DNA of 64,000 nt from Streptomyces fumigatiscleroticus (GTDB lineage Bacteria > Actinomycetota > Actinomycetes > Streptomycetales > Streptomycetaceae): contig NZ_BMQF01000002.1 of assembly GCF_014647975.1 (NCBI RefSeq), positions 558,001-622,000 of the forward strand, read 5' to 3'. Below are positions 16,406 through 25,740 of this stretch, in pieces; within the stretch, counting starts at the first letter, position 1; every line of letters begins with the position of its first letter. A model generated the notes under the pieces. That model was not told the DNA's origin. It saw only the letters and a list, made by a program, of their open reading frames with translations, and made no database searches. A program made the translations under genes and the position numbers.

Positions 16406-17563
16406 TTACAGGCCCATGTTCTTGGCGATGATCGACTTCATGATCTCGCTGGTGCCGCCGTAGATGCGGTTGACGCGGTTGTCCGCGTACAGGCGGGCGA
16501 TCGGGTACTCGTTCATGTAGCCGTAGCCGCCGTGCAGCTGGAGGCAGCGGTCGATCACGCGGTGCGCGACCTCGGTGCAGAACAGCTTGGCGCTGGCGGC
16601 CTCGGCCGGGGACAGCTCGCCGGCGTCCAGGGCCTCCAGGGCGCGGTCGGCGACCGCCTCGGCGGCGTCCACCTCGGCCTGGCAGGCGGCCAGCTCGAAC
16701 TTGGTGTTCTGGAAGCTGGCGACCGGCTTGCCGAAGACGGTGCGCTCCTGCACGTACTGCTTGGCGAACCGGACGGCGGCCTTGGCCTGCGCGTAGGCGC
16801 CGAAGGCGATGCCCCAGCGCTCGGAGGGCAGGTTGGCGCCGAGGTAGGAGAAGCCCTTGTTCTCCTCGCCGAGCAGGTCCTCGACCGGGACCTTGACGTC
16901 GACGAAGGCCAGCTCGGCGGTGTCGGAGGTCTTCAGGCCCAGCTTGTCCAGCTTGCGGCCGACGGAGTAGCCCTCGGACTTGGTGTCGACGGCGAAGAGG
17001 GAGATGCCGAAGCGGCGGTCCTCGGCCGTGGGCGCGGCGGTGCGGGCGCAGACGATCACCTTGTCGGCGTGGACGCCGCCGGTGATGAAGGTCTTGGCGC
17101 CGTTGAGGACGTAGTGGGTGCCGTCCTCGCTCAGCTTGGCGGTGGTCTTCATGCCCGCGAGGTCGGAGCCGGTGCCCGGCTCGGTCATCGCGATGGCCCA
17201 CATCTCCTCGCCGGAGACGAACTTCGGCAGGAACCGCTTCTTCTGCTCGTCGGTGGCGAGCATCTTGATGTAGGGCAGGGCGAGCAGGACGTGCACGCCG
17301 GAGCCGCCGAAGGTGACGCCCGCGCGGGCGGTCTCCTCGTACTGGATGGCCTCGAACTTGTGGGTCTCCAGGCCGGCGCCGCCGTACTCCTCCGGCACGT
17401 TGATGCCGAACAGGCCCAGCTCGGCGAGCTTGTAGTAGAACTCGCGCGGTGCCTGGCCGGCGGCGAACCACTCGTCGTAGACGGGGACGACCTCGGCCTC
17501 GATGAAGGCGCGAAGGGTCTCCCGGAACGCCTCGTGATCCTCGTTGAACACCGTACGGCGCAC
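16406..17563 (-). CDS. Acyl-CoA dehydrogenase
   Basis: A 385-residue FAD-dependent acyl-CoA dehydrogenase of normal length. Visible elements: N-terminal helical domain, NVPEEYGGAGLE, the FAD-binding AIAMTEPGTGSDLAGMKTTA, TFITGGVHADKVIV, and the C-terminal LQLHGGYGYMNEYPIARLY plus RIYGGTSEIMKSIIA. GTG 17563 is chosen because GGAGGTGGCGGC precedes it at good spacing. It lies downstream of tetR on the same strand, just outside the carboxylase operon, and probably oxidises a branched or short-chain acyl-CoA from amino-acid breakdown. An AAGCGCTT-centred palindrome lies 30 bp upstream. Confidence 0.93.
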   Translation of the reverse strand: MRRTVFNEDHEAFRETLRAFIEAEVVPVYDEWFAAGQAPREFYYKLAELGLFGINVPEEYGGAGLETHKFEAIQYEETARAGVTFGGSGVHVLLALPYIKMLATDEQKKRFLPKFVSGEEMWAIAMTEPGTGSDLAGMKTTAKLSEDGTHYVLNGAKTFITGGVHADKVIVCARTAAPTAEDRRFGISLFAVDTKSEGYSVGRKLDKLGLKTSDTAELAFVDVKVPVEDLLGEENKGFSYLGANLPSERWGIAFGAYAQAKAAVRFAKQYVQERTVFGKPVASFQNTKFELAACQAEVDAAEAVADRALEALDAGELSPAEAASAKLFCTEVAHRVIDRCLQLHGGYGYMNEYPIARLYADNRVNRIYGGTSEIMKSIIAKNMGL

Positions 17564-17589
17564 GCCGCCACCTCCACGAACCTCGGCAT

Positions 17590-17607
17590 GTCTAAGCGCT
17601 TGCTCAG
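17590..17607. promoter_or_regulatory. AAGCGCTT-centred palindrome upstream of acyl-CoA dehydrogenase
   Basis: An 8-bp perfect palindrome at 17594-17601 within the longer imperfect element TGAGCAAGCGCTTAGACA (minus strand), 30 bp before the GTG. TetR-family regulators of acyl-CoA metabolism often bind such sites; assignment to the adjacent TetR is doubtful because its own promoter sites differ. Confidence 0.3.
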
Positions 17608-17702
17608 ATAGCACCGTACCGGCGGGTAAGGACGGTCGTCCAGAGCCGCAGAGGAGTTCGCGCGTAACGCTCGTCACGCCGCCCCGCGCCGCCCCCCGCG
17701 GG

Positions 17703-18305
17703 TCACTCCGCCTCGGCCGCCGCCGCGAAGGCCCCCCGGGCCATCCGGTGCAACAGGGCCGCCGTGGCCGTGCGGCCGGGCAGGGAGCCGGGGCGGGTCA
17801 GATGCGGGGTGGAGTTGAGCAGGCCGAAGACCGAGTGGACCGCCGAACGGGCCACCGGCTCCGCCAGGGCGGGATACACCTCGCGCACCACCGACACCCA
17901 TAGCTCCACGTACTGCCGCTGGAGCTGGCGCACCAGCTTGCGGTCGGTGTCCCGGAGGCGGTCCAGCTCGCGGTCGTGCAGGGTGATGAGCGGGCGGTCG
18001 TCGATCGCGAAGTCGATGTGCCCCTCGATCAGCGAGTCGAGGACCGTCCCGGGGGCGGCCGCACCCTCGGCCTCCTTCAGCCGCTGCTTCGCGCCGGTCA
18101 GCAGCGATCCGCTGATGCCGACCAGCAGCTCGGCGAGCATCGCGTCCTTGCCGGCGAAGTGCCGGTACAGGCCGGGCCCGCTGATGCCCACCGCCGCGCC
18201 GATCTCGTCGACCCCGACACCGTGGAAGCCGCGCTCGGCGAAGAGCCGGGCGGCCTCCTTGAGGATCTGCTCGCGACGGGTGGGGGCGTCGGTTCTGGTG
18301 GCCAT
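17703..18305 (-). CDS. TetR-family repressor of the leucine/isovalerate operon
   Basis: A 200-residue TetR regulator. The helix-turn-helix lies in residues ~10-55 (ILKEAARLFAERGFHGVGVD, AVGISGPGLYRHFAGKD); the rest is the ligand-binding helical domain. It is transcribed divergently from the carboxylase operon, and the 87-bp gap holds two similar 16-bp palindromic sites at 18329 and 18358. I infer that it represses the operon and itself and responds to an acyl-CoA or branched-chain intermediate. Confidence 0.9.
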   Translation of the reverse strand: MATRTDAPTRREQILKEAARLFAERGFHGVGVDEIGAAVGISGPGLYRHFAGKDAMLAELLVGISGSLLTGAKQRLKEAEGAAAPGTVLDSLIEGHIDFAIDDRPLITLHDRELDRLRDTDRKLVRQLQRQYVELWVSVVREVYPALAEPVARSAVHSVFGLLNSTPHLTRPGSLPGRTATAALLHRMARGAFAAAAEAE

Positions 18306-18328
18306 GGAAGCAATTCTAGACAGGAGAG

Positions 18329-18373
18329 GTTAGCGGTCGTTAACCTGAAGGAAATGCGTTAACGCTCATTAAC
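18329..18373. promoter_or_regulatory. Twin 16-bp TetR operators
   Basis: GTTAGCGGTCGTTAAC at 18329-18344 and GTTAACGCTCATTAAC at 18358-18373 agree at 13 of 16 positions, and each is an imperfect palindrome with GTTAA/TTAAC-type arms. Starts are 29 bp apart. The second ends 19 bp before the ATG of the carboxylase gene. Confidence 0.7.
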
Positions 18374-18392
18374 AAGGTGAGGGGACCGCAGG

Positions 18393-20009
18393 ATGGACGA
18401 GGCACCGGAGCTGACGACCGCGGCCGACCCCGCGGCGGAGGCCTTTCGGGCCAACGAGGAGGCGCACCGCGCGCTCGTCGGGGAGCTGCGCGCCAAGCTC
18501 GCGGCCGCCCGGCTGGGCGGCGGGGAGAAGGCGCGGGCCCGGCACACCGCGCGCGGCAAGCTGCTCCCGCGCGACCGGGTGGACACCCTGCTCGACCCCG
18601 GCTCGCCCTTCCTGGAGCTGGCCCCGCTGGCGGCCGACGGGATGTACGACGGACAGGCCCCGGCGGCCGGGGTGGTCGCGGGGATCGGGCGGGTGAGCGG
18701 GCGCGAGTGCGTGATCGTCGCCAACGACGCCACCGTCAAGGGCGGCACGTACTACCCGATGACGGTGAAGAAGCACCTGCGCGCCCAGGAGGTGGCGCTG
18801 GAGAACCACCTGCCCTGCGTCTACCTGGTCGACTCCGGGGGCGCCTTCCTGCCCATGCAGGACGAGGTCTTCCCCGACCGCGAGCACTTCGGGCGGATCT
18901 TCTACAACCAGGCCCGGATGTCCGCCGCCGGCATCCCGCAGATCGCGGCGGTCATGGGCTCCTGCACGGCGGGCGGGGCGTATGTCCCGGCGATGAGCGA
19001 CGAGGCGGTGATCGTCCGCAACCAGGGGACGATCTTCCTCGGCGGCCCCCCGCTGGTGAAGGCGGCGACCGGTGAGGTCGTGACGGCCGAGGAGCTGGGC
19101 GGCGGCGAGGTCCACGCGCGCGTGTCCGGCGTCACCGACCACCTCGCCGAGGACGACGCGCACGCCCTGCGGATCGTCCGCGACATCGCCGCCACGCTCC
19201 CCGCGCGGGGCCCGCTGCCCTGGGAGGTCCGCCCGGCCGTGGAGCCCAAGGTGGACCCGTACGGGCTGTACGGGGCGGTGCCCGCCGACTCCCGCACCCC
19301 CTACGACGTGCGCGAGATCGTCGCACGCGTGGTGGACGGCTCACGGTTCGCGGAGTTCAAGGCCGAGTTCGGGCAGACCCTGGTCACCGGCTTCGCCCGG
19401 ATCCACGGCCACCCGGTCGGCATCGTCGCCAACAACGGCATCCTGTTCTCCGAGTCCGCCCAGAAGGGCGCCCACTTCATCGAGCTGTGCGACCAGCGCG
19501 GGATCCCGCTGGTGTTCCTCCAGAACATCTCCGGCTTCATGGTCGGCAAGGACTACGAGGCGGGCGGTATCGCCAAGCACGGCGCCAAGATGGTGACGGC
19601 GGTGGCCTGCACGCGGGTGCCGAAGCTGACCGTCGTGGTCGGCGGTTCCTACGGCGCCGGGAACTACTCCATGTGCGGCCGGGCGTACTCGCCCCGCTTC
19701 CTGTGGATGTGGCCCAACGCCAAGATCTCCGTGATGGGCGGCGAGCAGGCCGCCTCCGTCCTGGCGACCGTCAAGCGGGACCAGCTGGAGGCCCGCGGGG
19801 AGGAGTGGCCCGCCGAGGACGAGGAGGCGTTCAAGGCGCCGGTCCGCGCCCAGTACGAACGCCAGGGCAACGCCTACTACGCCACCGCCCGCCTCTGGGA
19901 CGACGGCGTCATCGACCCGCTGGACACGCGTCAGGTGCTGGGCCTGGCCCTGACGGCGTGCGCCAACGCCCCGCTGGGCGAGCCCCGGTTCGGCGTCTTC
20001 CGGATGTGA
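18393..20009 (+). CDS. mccB: Acyl-CoA carboxylase beta subunit (methylcrotonyl-CoA type)
   Basis: A 538-residue carboxyltransferase subunit. With the next gene product it forms the biotin enzyme that carboxylates 3-methylcrotonyl-CoA in leucine breakdown. Features: [20 protein letters not shown], the glycine-rich carboxyltransferase pockets ([36 protein letters not shown]), [40 protein letters not shown] and [20 protein letters not shown]. The VDSGGAFLP sequence and the HFIELC segment are typical of methylcrotonyl- rather than propionyl-CoA carboxylases. ATG 18393 follows GGTGAGGGG. It is first in a four-gene operon controlled by the divergent TetR. Confidence 0.92.
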   Translation: MDEAPELTTAADPAAEAFRANEEAHRALVGELRAKLAAARLGGGEKARARHTARGKLLPRDRVDTLLDPGSPFLELAPLAADGMYDGQAPAAGVVAGIGRVSGRECVIVANDATVKGGTYYPMTVKKHLRAQEVALENHLPCVYLVDSGGAFLPMQDEVFPDREHFGRIFYNQARMSAAGIPQIAAVMGSCTAGGAYVPAMSDEAVIVRNQGTIFLGGPPLVKAATGEVVTAEELGGGEVHARVSGVTDHLAEDDAHALRIVRDIAATLPARGPLPWEVRPAVEPKVDPYGLYGAVPADSRTPYDVREIVARVVDGSRFAEFKAEFGQTLVTGFARIHGHPVGIVANNGILFSESAQKGAHFIELCDQRGIPLVFLQNISGFMVGKDYEAGGIAKHGAKMVTAVACTRVPKLTVVVGGSYGAGNYSMCGRAYSPRFLWMWPNAKISVMGGEQAASVLATVKRDQLEARGEEWPAEDEEAFKAPVRAQYERQGNAYYATARLWDDGVIDPLDTRQVLGLALTACANAPLGEPRFGVFRM

Positions 20010-20025
20010 GGGGGAACTGACGAGC

Positions 20026-21939
20026 ATGTTCGACACAGTCCTTGTGGCCAACCGGGGCGAGATCGCCGTCCGGGTGATCCGTACGCTGCGCTCGCTCGGC
20101 GTGCGCTCGGTGGCCGTCTTCTCCGACGCGGACGCCGACGCGCGGCATGTGCGCGAGGCCGACACGGCGGTACGGATCGGACCGGCGCCGGCGGCGGAGA
20201 GCTACCTCTCCGTCGAGCGGCTGCTGGAGGCCGCCGCCCGCACCGGCGCGCAGGCCGTCCACCCGGGGTACGGCTTCCTCGCCGAGAACGCCGGTTTCGC
20301 GCGCGCCTGCGAGGCGGCGGGGCTGGTCTTCGTCGGGCCGCCCGCCGACGCGATCGCCCTGATGGGCGACAAGATCCGCGCCAAGGAGACGGTCGGGGCG
20401 GCCGGGGTGCCGGTGGTGCCGGGCGGCCGTGACCCGGAGCTGGCCGAGGCGGCCCGCGCGCTGGGCGCACCGGTGCTGCTCAAGCCCAGCGCGGGCGGCG
20501 GCGGCAAGGGCATGCGGCTGGTGCGGGACCTGTCCACGCTGGAGGAGGAGATCGCCGCGGCCCGGCGCGAGGCCCGCGCCTCCTTCGGCGACGACACGCT
20601 CCTGGTCGAGCGGTGGATCGACCGGCCCCGCCATATCGAGATCCAGGTGCTGGCCGACGGCCACGGCAACGTCGTCCACCTGGGCGAGCGCGAGTGCTCC
20701 CTCCAGCGCCGCCACCAGAAGATCGTCGAGGAGGCGCCCAGTGTGCTGCTCGACGAGGCGACCCGGGCCGCGATGGGCGAGGCGGCGGTCCGGGCGGCCC
20801 GCTCCTGCGGCTACCGGGGCGCGGGCACCGTCGAGTTCATCGTCCCGGGCGGCGACCCTTCCTCGTACCACTTCATGGAGATGAACACCCGCCTCCAGGT
20901 GGAGCACCCGGTCACCGAGCTGGTCACCGGCCTGGACCTGGTGGAGTGGCAGCTGCGGGTGGCGGCGGGCGAACGGCTGCCCTTCGGGCAGGAGGACGTC
21001 CGGCTGACCGGCCACGCGGTCGAGGCCCGGCTGTGCGCGGAGGACCCGGCGCGCGGATTCCTGCCCTCGGGCGGGACGGTGCTGCGGCTCAGCGAGCCGG
21101 AGGGCGAGGGCGTGCGGACCGACTCGGGGCTCAGCGAGGGCACCGAGGTCGGCAGCCTGTACGACCCGATGCTCTCCAAGGTGATCGCCTACGGCCCCGA
21201 CCGGCCCACCGCCCTGCGCAGACTCCGCGCGGCGCTGGCGGAGACGGTGACGCTGGGCGTGCAGACCAACGCCGGGTTCCTGCGCCGGCTGCTGGCACAC
21301 CCGGCGGTCGTCGCGGGCGAGCTGGACACCGGGCTGGTGGAGCGGGAGGCGGACTCCCTGGTGCCGGACGAGGTGCCGGAGGAGGTCTACGAGGCGGCCG
21401 CCGCCGTGCGCCTGGACGCCCTGCGCCCGGACGGCGACGGCTGGACGGACCCCTTCTCGGTGCCGGACGGCTGGCGGCTGGGCGGCGAGCCGCGGCCGGT
21501 CACCTTCCACCTCAGGGTCCAGGACCCGGTGGCGTACACCCCGCGCGGCACCCACACCGTCACCGGCGAGCGGGTGTCCGTGACACTGGACGGCGTCCGC
21601 CACACCTTCCACCGTGCCGCCGACTGGCTGGGCCGGGACGGTGACGCCTGGCAGGTCCGCGACCACGACCCGGTCGCCGCCTCCCTGACCCGCGCCGCCC
21701 ACGCGGGCGCCGACTCGCTCACCGCCCCCATGCCCGGCACGGTGACGGTGGTGAAGGTCGCCGTCGGCGACGAGGTGAGCGCCGGGCAGAGCCTGCTGGT
21801 CGTGGAGGCGATGAAGATGGAGCACGTCGTCTCCGCCCCGCACGCCGGCACCGTCGCCGAACTGGACGTGGCGCCGGGCACGACGGTCGCCATGGACCAG
21901 GTGCTGGCGGTCATCACCCCGCAGGAGGAGGCGGAATGA
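20026..21939 (+). CDS. mccA: Acyl-CoA carboxylase alpha subunit (biotin carboxylase + BCCP)
   Basis: A 637-residue biotin-dependent subunit. The biotin carboxylase domain fills residues ~1-450: [18 protein letters not shown], the ATP-grasp glycine loop [34 protein letters not shown] and [18 protein letters not shown] linker domain follows (~450-560), then the biotinyl domain (~565-637) with the biotin-accepting Lys in [11 protein letters not shown]. It starts 16 bp after the beta subunit and overlaps the next gene as ATGA. It carboxylates biotin with ATP and bicarbonate for transfer by the beta subunit. Confidence 0.94.
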   Translation: MFDTVLVANRGEIAVRVIRTLRSLGVRSVAVFSDADADARHVREADTAVRIGPAPAAESYLSVERLLEAAARTGAQAVHPGYGFLAENAGFARACEAAGLVFVGPPADAIALMGDKIRAKETVGAAGVPVVPGGRDPELAEAARALGAPVLLKPSAGGGGKGMRLVRDLSTLEEEIAAARREARASFGDDTLLVERWIDRPRHIEIQVLADGHGNVVHLGERECSLQRRHQKIVEEAPSVLLDEATRAAMGEAAVRAARSCGYRGAGTVEFIVPGGDPSSYHFMEMNTRLQVEHPVTELVTGLDLVEWQLRVAAGERLPFGQEDVRLTGHAVEARLCAEDPARGFLPSGGTVLRLSEPEGEGVRTDSGLSEGTEVGSLYDPMLSKVIAYGPDRPTALRRLRAALAETVTLGVQTNAGFLRRLLAHPAVVAGELDTGLVEREADSLVPDEVPEEVYEAAAAVRLDALRPDGDGWTDPFSVPDGWRLGGEPRPVTFHLRVQDPVAYTPRGTHTVTGERVSVTLDGVRHTFHRAADWLGRDGDAWQVRDHDPVAASLTRAAHAGADSLTAPMPGTVTVVKVAVGDEVSAGQSLLVVEAMKMEHVVSAPHAGTVAELDVAPGTTVAMDQVLAVITPQEEAE

Positions 21940-22877
21940 CGGCTGACCGACTTCCCATGACCGTACCGGCGCCGGGACTGCCCACCCGGGTCCGCATCCA
22001 CGAGGTCGGCGCGCGCGACGGCCTCCAGAACGAGAAGGGGATCGTCCCGACCGAGGTCAAGGCGGAGTTCGTGCGCCGTCTGGCCGAGGCCGGGCTGACC
22101 ACGATCGAGGCGACCAGCTTCGTCCACCCCAAGTGGGTGCCTCAGCTGGCCGACGCCGAGCAGCTGTTCCCGCTCGTCCGCGACCTGCCCGTGGCGCTCC
22201 CGGTGCTCGTGCCCAACGAACGCGGCCTGGACCGGGCGCTGGCCCTCGGCGCCCGCCGGGTGGCCGTCTTCGCCAGTGCCACGGAGTCCTTCGCCAAGGC
22301 CAACCTCAACCGCACGGTGGACCAGGCGCTGGCCGGGTTCGAACCGGTGGTGGCACGGGCGAAGGAGGCGGGCCTGCACGTCCGCGGCTATCTGTCGATG
22401 TGCTTCGGCGACCCGTGGGAGGGCGCGGTCCCCGTCCACCAGGTGGTGCGCGTCTGTACGGCGCTGCGGGACATGGGCTGTGACGAGCTCAGCCTCGGCG
22501 ACACCATCGGCGTGGCCACCCCCGGCCAGGTGCGCGCACTGCTCACCGCGCTCGACGAGGCCGGTGTGCCCACCGACGTCACAGGCGTGCACTTCCACGA
22601 CACCTACGGCCAGGCCCTCGCCAACACGCTCGCGGCGCTCCAGCACGGCGTGCGCACCGTCGACGCCTCGGCCGGCGGTCTGGGCGGCTGCCCGTACGCC
22701 AAGTCCGCCACCGGAAACCTCGCCACCGAAGATCTGGTGTGGATGCTGCACGGCCTCGGCATCGACACCGGAGTGGATCTCGGCCGTCTCGTCGCCACCA
22801 GCGTCTGGATCGCCGGCCACCTGGGCCGACCCAGCCCGTCCCGCACCGTCCGAGCCCTGACCCACCAGGAGCAGTGA
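21936..22877 (+). CDS. hmgL: Hydroxymethylglutaryl-CoA lyase
   Basis: A 313-residue TIM-barrel lyase that cleaves HMG-CoA to acetoacetate and acetyl-CoA, the last step of leucine catabolism. The signatures are [11 protein letters not shown] (residues ~24-34, with substrate/metal Arg-Asp), [58 protein letters not shown] with metal-binding His-x-His, and [15 protein letters not shown] with the catalytic Cys. It is translationally coupled to the carboxylase alpha gene (ATGA) and followed by acdH after 5 bp. No methylglutaconyl-CoA hydratase gene is present in the operon. Confidence 0.94.
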   Translation: MTADRLPMTVPAPGLPTRVRIHEVGARDGLQNEKGIVPTEVKAEFVRRLAEAGLTTIEATSFVHPKWVPQLADAEQLFPLVRDLPVALPVLVPNERGLDRALALGARRVAVFASATESFAKANLNRTVDQALAGFEPVVARAKEAGLHVRGYLSMCFGDPWEGAVPVHQVVRVCTALRDMGCDELSLGDTIGVATPGQVRALLTALDEAGVPTDVTGVHFHDTYGQALANTLAALQHGVRTVDASAGGLGGCPYAKSATGNLATEDLVWMLHGLGIDTGVDLGRLVATSVWIAGHLGRPSPSRTVRALTHQEQ

Positions 22878-22882
22878 CCGCC

Positions 22883-24043
22883 ATGGACTACCGACTCTCC
22901 CCCGAACTGGAAGAACTCCGGCGCACCGTCGAGGAGTTCGCGCACGACGTCGTGGCACCCAAGATCGGCGACTTCTACGAGCGGCACGAGTTCCCGTACG
23001 AGATCGTCCGGGAGATGGGCCGGATGGGCCTGTTCGGGCTGCCGTTCCCGGAGGAGTACGGCGGTATGGGGGGCGACTACCTGGCGCTGGGCGTGGCGCT
23101 GGAGGAGCTGGCCCGCGTCGACTCCTCGGTGGCCATCACCCTGGAGGCGGGCGTCTCGCTGGGCGCGATGCCGCTGTACCTGTTCGGCACCGAGGAGCAG
23201 AAGCGCCGGTGGCTGCCCCGGCTGTGCTCGGGCGAGATGCTGGGCGCCTTCGGGCTGACCGAACCGGACGGCGGCTCGGACGCGGGCGCCACCCGCACCA
23301 CGGCCCGCCTGGACGAGTCGACGGGCGAGTGGGTGATCAACGGCACCAAGTGCTTCATCACCAACTCGGGCACCGACATCACCGGCCTGGTCACGGTCAC
23401 GGCGGTCACCGGGCGGAAGCCGGACGGCAGGCCGCTCATCTCCGCGATCATCGTCCCCTCCGGCACCCCCGGCTTCACGGTGGCGGCCCCGTACTCGAAG
23501 GTCGGCTGGAACGCCTCGGACACCCGCGAGCTGTCCTTCTCCGACGTCCGTGTCCCGGCCGCGAACCTGCTCGGCGAGGAGGGCCGGGGCTACGCGCAGT
23601 TCCTGCGCATCCTCGACGAGGGCCGGATCGCCATCGCGGCGCTGGCGACGGGTCTGGCGCAGGGCTGCGTCGACGAGTCGGTCGCCTACGCCAAGCAACG
23701 CCAGGCCTTCGGCCGCCCCATCGGCGCCAACCAGGCGGTCCAGTTCAAGATCGCCGACATGGAGATGAAGGCTCATACCGCCCGGCTCGCCTGGCGGGAC
23801 GCGGCCGCCCGTCTGGTCGTCGGCGAGCCGTTCAAGAAGGAGGCGGCGCTGGCGAAGCTGTACTCCTCGACGGTCGCCGTGGACAACGCCCGCGACGCCA
23901 CCCAGATCCACGGCGGCTACGGCTTCATGAACGAGTACCCGGTCGCCCGTATGTGGCGCGACAGCAAGATCCTGGAGATCGGCGAGGGCACGAGCGAGGT
24001 GCAGCGGATGCTGATCGCACGGGAGCTGGGGCTGGTGAGCTGA
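22883..24043 (+). CDS. acdH: Acyl-CoA dehydrogenase (isovaleryl/branched-chain, AcdH-like)
   Basis: A 386-residue flavoprotein dehydrogenase. It has the usual domains: MDYRLSPELEELRRTVEEFA, FPEEYGGMGGDYL, FAD-site GAFGLTEPDGGSDAGATRTT, CFITNSGTDITGLVTV, RQAFGRPIGANQAVQFKIAD and the C-terminal HGGYGFMNEYPVARMWRD with EIGEGTSEVQRMLIAR. As last gene of the leucine operon it most likely converts isovaleryl-CoA to 3-methylcrotonyl-CoA, the substrate of the adjacent carboxylase; the S. coelicolor counterpart, recalled as acdH, acts on several branched acyl-CoAs. Confidence 0.92.
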   Translation: MDYRLSPELEELRRTVEEFAHDVVAPKIGDFYERHEFPYEIVREMGRMGLFGLPFPEEYGGMGGDYLALGVALEELARVDSSVAITLEAGVSLGAMPLYLFGTEEQKRRWLPRLCSGEMLGAFGLTEPDGGSDAGATRTTARLDESTGEWVINGTKCFITNSGTDITGLVTVTAVTGRKPDGRPLISAIIVPSGTPGFTVAAPYSKVGWNASDTRELSFSDVRVPAANLLGEEGRGYAQFLRILDEGRIAIAALATGLAQGCVDESVAYAKQRQAFGRPIGANQAVQFKIADMEMKAHTARLAWRDAAARLVVGEPFKKEAALAKLYSSTVAVDNARDATQIHGGYGFMNEYPVARMWRDSKILEIGEGTSEVQRMLIARELGLVS

Positions 24044-24078
24044 GCCGGCCGGTGCCGCGTCACCGGCGGCGACGGGCA

Positions 24079-24102
24079 CCGGGACCACCACGCCGGTCCC
24101 GG
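24079..24102. terminator. Hairpin between convergent acdH and ABA4-like gene
   Basis: Perfect 8-bp stem CCGGGACC / GGTCCCGG with an 8-nt loop in the 75-bp gap between convergent genes. Confidence 0.6.
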
Positions 24103-24118
24103 GCCGCGCGCCCGGGGC

Positions 24119-24583
24119 CTACGGACGCGCGCCGGACGTGGCAGCCGAGGGTTCCTCCCGGGCCGGGTGACGCGACCTCACCGCGCGCAGCCCCAGGAAC
24201 ACCAGCAGCCCGAAGGGCGACAGCAGGACGGTGAGGACCAGCAGGGGGCCCATCAGCAGCGCGGGGATGCCGAGCCGTCGGCCCTCGAGGTACATCCACT
24301 GCCCGATGAGGAGATCCCAGGCGATGACCTGCGCCCAGACGGCTCCGGCGCCGTCCGCCAGTGCCGTCAGCTCGCGGAAGGTCCCGAGGTCCGGGCTGCT
24401 GACCGCGGTCCAGAGTTCGGGGAAGACCGGAACGGCGAGCGCGAGGTAGACGAGCAGTACGGGCACCACGGTCAGCGGCGACCCGGCGATGCGGGCGGTC
24501 GGGCCCCAGCCGGGAGCGAAGATCATGAGCAGCCAGACGGGGGCGGCGAGCCAGAAGGAGAGCTCGAAGAGGAATTGCGTCAT
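24119..24583 (-). CDS. ABA4-like (DUF4281) membrane protein
   Basis: A 154-residue integral membrane protein with four predicted helices: FELSFWLAAPVWLLMIFAPG, VVPVLLVYLALAVPVF, a central VWAQVIAWDLLIGQWMYLEG and LLMGPLLVLTVLLSPFGLLV. The AWDLL.G.WMYLEG and GPLLVLTLLLSPFGLL blocks are diagnostic of the ABA4-like family; in plants ABA4 is needed for neoxanthin formation, in bacteria the role is unknown. ATG 24583 overlaps the upstream gene's stop (ATGA), so the two are one operon, probably controlled by the divergent MerR regulator. Confidence 0.82.
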   Translation of the reverse strand: MTQFLFELSFWLAAPVWLLMIFAPGWGPTARIAGSPLTVVPVLLVYLALAVPVFPELWTAVSSPDLGTFRELTALADGAGAVWAQVIAWDLLIGQWMYLEGRRLGIPALLMGPLLVLTVLLSPFGLLVFLGLRAVRSRHPAREEPSAATSGARP

Positions 24584-25611
24584 GCCGCGAGCTCCTTCGA
24601 GGTTCCGGCGTCCGCACCGTCGGGCGCCCTGGTGCCGGGCGCCGGGCCGGGGTGCGGAGCCGACGCCCTCAGCGCCCCGTACGTCCCGGCGACGGCGGCC
24701 ACCAGTATCAGACCGGCCGCCCCCAGCGTCACACCGCTCGGACGGACCAGCGGCTCTCCCCGCAGCGCCTGCCACAGGATCAGGGCGAAGGCGGCGGCGT
24801 ACACCCCCGAGGCGAGCAGCACCAGACGCAGCCGTACCCGGTCGTCGGTGAGGCGGGCGAAGCGCGGTGCGAGGGCGGCCAGCACCATGACCAGCAGCGG
24901 CAGGAGCTGGAGCGCGTGCATGCCGACGAAGTGCGGTATCCGCAGATCGCCACCGGTCGTCGACCAGCCGGTCAGCGGCATCGCGGGGCCGCCGTCCGGC
25001 ACACCCACGCTGTGGGCACCGACCACCTCGGAGACGCCGCGGCGCTGCCCAGGCGCGGGCCGGGTCATCAGGAATCCGACGGCGGCTCCGGCCAGGGCCA
25101 GGACGACGCCGCAGCGCATCGCCCAGGCGGACGCGCGGTCGGCGATGCGGGCCCGGAGCAGCAGGACGGCGACGACGAGCGTGCCGAGCCACAGGACGGC
25201 GACCGTGACGCCCATCGCGGTGAACAGCGCCTCGTCGAAGGGTGTCGCCTGGTTGAAGTGGCTGCGCTTCCCCCGTATCACCTGGCCGACGATGATCACC
25301 ATCTCGACGAGGCTCGCCAGCGCGACGACCGTCCCCGCCCACCGGCCCGCGCGCCGGCCGCGGGGCAGGAACGACAGCATCCACGCCAGGGAGAGGCAGT
25401 ACGCCACGAAGGAGACCGCGAACTTGAACGGCTTCGCCCAGATCGGCGCACCCACCAGGACGCGGTCGTCGACGACGAGCCCCACGGCGGACACGACCGC
25501 CGTCACGGCCATCGCCGCCGAGAACAGCACCAGCGGCCGATGCCAGGACCGCCATGGAGCGGACGCCGACCACAGCGGCGCGGTCCACGAGGACGGAAGT
25601 AATGCGGGCAC
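24580..25611 (-). CDS. Polytopic membrane protein, unknown function
   Basis: A 343-residue membrane protein with about eight hydrophobic helices (for example LVLFSAAMAVTAVVSAVGLV, FAVSFVAYCLSLAWMLSFL, LQLLPLLVMVLAALAP). Conserved-looking polar features in loops include GAPIWAKPFKFAVS, RGKRSHFNQATPFDEALF and GGDLRIPHFVGMHALQ, whose His residues could be functional. I do not recognise the family. It is the first gene of the pair coupled to the ABA4-like gene and has a palindrome-bearing promoter shared with a MerR regulator. Confidence 0.75.
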   Translation of the reverse strand: MPALLPSSWTAPLWSASAPWRSWHRPLVLFSAAMAVTAVVSAVGLVVDDRVLVGAPIWAKPFKFAVSFVAYCLSLAWMLSFLPRGRRAGRWAGTVVALASLVEMVIIVGQVIRGKRSHFNQATPFDEALFTAMGVTVAVLWLGTLVVAVLLLRARIADRASAWAMRCGVVLALAGAAVGFLMTRPAPGQRRGVSEVVGAHSVGVPDGGPAMPLTGWSTTGGDLRIPHFVGMHALQLLPLLVMVLAALAPRFARLTDDRVRLRLVLLASGVYAAAFALILWQALRGEPLVRPSGVTLGAAGLILVAAVAGTYGALRASAPHPGPAPGTRAPDGADAGTSKELAA

Positions 25612-25631
25612 AGCTCCCCCTCACCATACTG

Positions 25632-25651
25632 ATAGCGGCACCATCCGCTAT
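25632..25651. promoter_or_regulatory. Perfect palindrome ATAGCGG-N6-CCGCTAT in divergent promoter
   Basis: Seven-base arms and a 6-bp spacer lie 20 bp upstream of the membrane-protein gene start and 90 bp from the MerR start. The surrounding 50 bp is unusually AT-rich for this genome, as expected for a promoter. This is the likely operator of the divergent MerR protein. Confidence 0.6.
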
Positions 25652-25740
25652 TTGTTAGCTCCACTATCTATTATGGGAGCGATGCCGGCAAGAGTCCGCC
25701 GGCACGGCAGGCGGAGCGCAGGTCGAGGAGTGAACCGGTT

